Under the pieces are notes generated by a model, which was given only the letters and a program-made list of their open reading frames with translations, made no database searches and had not been told where the DNA came from. A stretch of 64,000 bases of DNA from Tetradesmus obliquus (lineage: Eukaryota > Chlorophyta > Chlorophyceae > Sphaeropleales > Scenedesmaceae): contig CP126198.1 of assembly GCA_030272155.1 (NCBI GenBank), forward strand, positions 3,658,001-3,722,000. Reading direction: 5' to 3'. Position numbers and translations under genes: made by a program. Numbering within the stretch: position 1 is the stretch's first letter; every line of letters begins with the position of its first letter. Below are positions 63,201-64,000 of this stretch, piece after piece.

Positions 63201-63273
63201 GGCACTGCTGGACGCGCTGGCTGCTGCTGGGCAGGACATGGCGCCATTGAGGGCAGTGTACAAGCTGCGGTGA
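54060..63273 (+). CDS. SPAG1: SPAG1-like dynein axonemal assembly factor
   Basis: Fifteen exons give 1885 aa, phases closing. SPAG1 (DNAAF13) is a cytoplasmic co-chaperone that helps HSP90/HSP70 and R2TP preassemble axonemal dyneins. Seen: an N-terminal REQGFHPTAEAIDSRL helix; TPR block 1 at about 222-350 (AGAYADAVEEYTLSVSLDP, NRAAAYLKL, KACLRRAEAL); TPR block 2 at about 548-650 (REAGNAKFRTGAYADAINLY, CAIAKLYLEK, KAYHRRHKAK), both with N and K/R residues of an HSP-binding carboxylate clamp; a coiled coil at about 720-800 (Arg/Gln-rich); TPR block 3 at about 940-1060 (QQGNAALKAGQLAEAEAAYM); a fourth at about 1447-1560 (ALKQGNAQSALKHYNAAVAK); and an RPAP3_C domain at about 1762-1878 (LGQYVRQLDPAKYKAVFK, LLQLSQVERFSMVL). 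Ala/Gln-rich linkers make it about twice animal SPAG1 length. RPAP3 is the alternative, but several spaced TPR blocks favour SPAG1. Confidence 0.85.
55663..55705 (+). repeat. Copy of the SPAG1 exon 7 5' edge with acceptor
   Basis: Matches the start coding AGAYADAVEEYTLS with acceptor CCTGCAG, 109 bp before the real one. The intron part is also repeated. Confidence 0.93.
58015..58074 (+). repeat. Copy of the SPAG1 exon 11 5' edge with acceptor
   Basis: Matches the start coding YDAAHKDATLAIALDPT with changes, 140 bp before the real acceptor. A 26-bp copy of the exon 11 3' edge (GLKDYM context) lies at 58333-58358, so both edges of one exon are duplicated. Confidence 0.9.
58333..58358 (+). repeat. 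Copy of the SPAG1 exon 11 3' edge
   Basis: Reads GLEDYM against the exon's GLKDYM. The donor has decayed. Confidence 0.8.
59019..59061 (+). promoter_or_regulatory. (CTG)n tract before the SPAG1 exon 13 acceptor
   Basis: About eleven CTG units and CTTGCTGCTGT lead into the acceptor at 59064. A similar tract (60237-60270) precedes exon 14, whose acceptor ends at 60278. Confidence 0.7.
61966..62008 (+). repeat. Copy of the SPAG1 exon 14 3' edge with donor
   Basis: The end coding AMAWREMGKLKEAVA recurs as AMAWREMGKLNEAVA followed by GTGAGT, 115 bp past the real donor. Confidence 0.93.
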
Positions 63274-63636
63274 TGTCGTGGTTGAAGTGATGGGGTGACA
63301 GGGCTTGGTGATGTGCGGCTTGTGTGTGCAGGCTTGCAGGAGTGGATCGTCCTGCAGCAGGTTTGGTTGCGGGCAGGGGTTTGGACGCCAGTGGACCCCA
63401 GGTTTTAGCTGTGCGCCACGTGTTTGGCAGGAATGAGGAAGACGCAACATTGCTGTCCGGCAGTTGCAGCTAGAGGCGCGTTTTCCTTGAAGTCTGCTTT
63501 GCTTTTGCTTGTTTGGCCTTCTTATGGACGGATTGAAGCTGCTCCCACAGCTGCAGCTGTGCCTGTGTCTTGCAGCTTTGTGCGTGTGACAGCGTGCGGC
63601 ATGGTGCTAGTGTGCCTGTGCAATGAGTTGTGCCTG

Positions 63637-63641
63637 TGTAA
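63637..63641 (+). terminator. Candidate poly(A) signal TGTAA of SPAG1
   Basis: First clear TGTAA on the sense strand, 364 nt past the SPAG1 stop. Confidence 0.45.
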
Positions 63642-63948
63642 ACAGTTGGAATGCCACAATATGCACCTGAAGCGCTGAACACTCATATTCGCCACGTGTA
63701 GCTTGAGATTCAAGTTTGCTGAAGTATGCCAATGAGAAGCCATCATGACAGTTGGTTGAAACCCTAGGACGGGGATATGCTCTGGCAACACATATAAAGC
63801 TGACAGTAGAGACTTGCTGACATCTGTAGCTTTACAGTAAAAAAACCACCTCTGTACGACTGAGACGAGCAAACAACACGTTACCCGCCACTGTTGTGCT
63901 CCTGTCTTTCGCGCCTGTTTTCGCCCTTATCATAGCGCCAGCAACACG

Positions 63949-64000
63949 ATGTCGGCCGCTACGCATGCACCTAAATGGGTTTTGGTTCTTCTGAGCATTT
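63949..64000 (+). CDS. Possible start of a downstream gene (cut by the window edge)
   Basis: An ATG in the context CAACACG opens a frame MSAATHAPKWVLVLLSI that runs off the end. The Val/Leu-rich stretch could be a signal peptide or anchor. Only 17 codons are visible, so this is a guess from position and composition. Confidence 0.3.
   Translation, partial: MSAATHAPKWVLVLLSI

Larger units (their letters stand above)
54060..63273 (+). other. SPAG1: SPAG1 exon map
   Basis: Inferred coding exons: 1, 54060-54079; 2, 54174-54236; 3, 54333-54465; 4, 54551-54603; 5, 54754-54835; 6, 55101-55435; 7, 55772-55941; 8, 56178-56272; 9, 56641-57376; 10, 57677-57782; 11, 58155-58263; 12, 58559-58771; 13, 59065-60017; 14, 60279-61893; 15, 62299-63273. 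The sum is 5658 nt. Exon 1 holds MDFDSWT and is supported by phase only. Confidence 0.82.

Overview
The window reads as nuclear DNA of a green alga (core Chlorophyta, probably Chlorophyceae). Genes are intron-rich, with GT-AG introns whose donors are mostly GTGAG or GTGCG. Exons are GC-rich and full of alanine, glutamine and serine runs coded by CAG/GCA repeats. Candidate poly(A) signals have the algal TGTAA form. Species cannot be named from this sequence.

Layout. 1-3168: a degenerate interspersed repeat (copy A), then about 2.4 kb of non-coding DNA. 5617-13389 (+): LARP1, 11 exons, 1260 aa. 13390-16548: no gene recognised. 16549-19951 (+): a secreted patatin-like lipase. 19952-25480: spacer, then a second copy (B) of the interspersed repeat in opposite orientation. 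26965-44450 (-): XRN1, 24 exons, 1950 aa. 45206-46812 (-): a 334-aa protein with an ALY/UIF-type UAP56-binding motif. 47208-53452 (+): an SPX-SLC13 phosphate transporter, 10 exons, 762 aa. 54060-63273 (+): a SPAG1-like dynein assembly factor, 15 exons, 1885 aa. 63949 onward: possible start of a next gene. I built the exon models by hand from splice sites, reading phase and protein homology. Phases close exactly in five genes; one junction in the lipase stays open.

Three neighbours act on mRNA: LARP1 (cap and TOP mRNA binding), XRN1 (5'-3' decay) and the UAP56-motif protein (probable export). I see no sign of co-regulation beyond adjacency. The UAP56-motif gene and the phosphate transporter are divergent and share a 395-bp upstream region.

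The most unusual feature is in the introns. Nearly every long gene carries decayed partial copies of its own exon edges, in tandem, each with its splice site (about 65 copies at about 41 exon edges, counted by eye). The largest are a roughly 230-bp array beside XRN1 exon 13 and a 255-bp array beside XRN1 exon 5. A second regularity is that (CTG)n tracts, always CTG on the sense strand, sit just upstream of many 3' splice sites.
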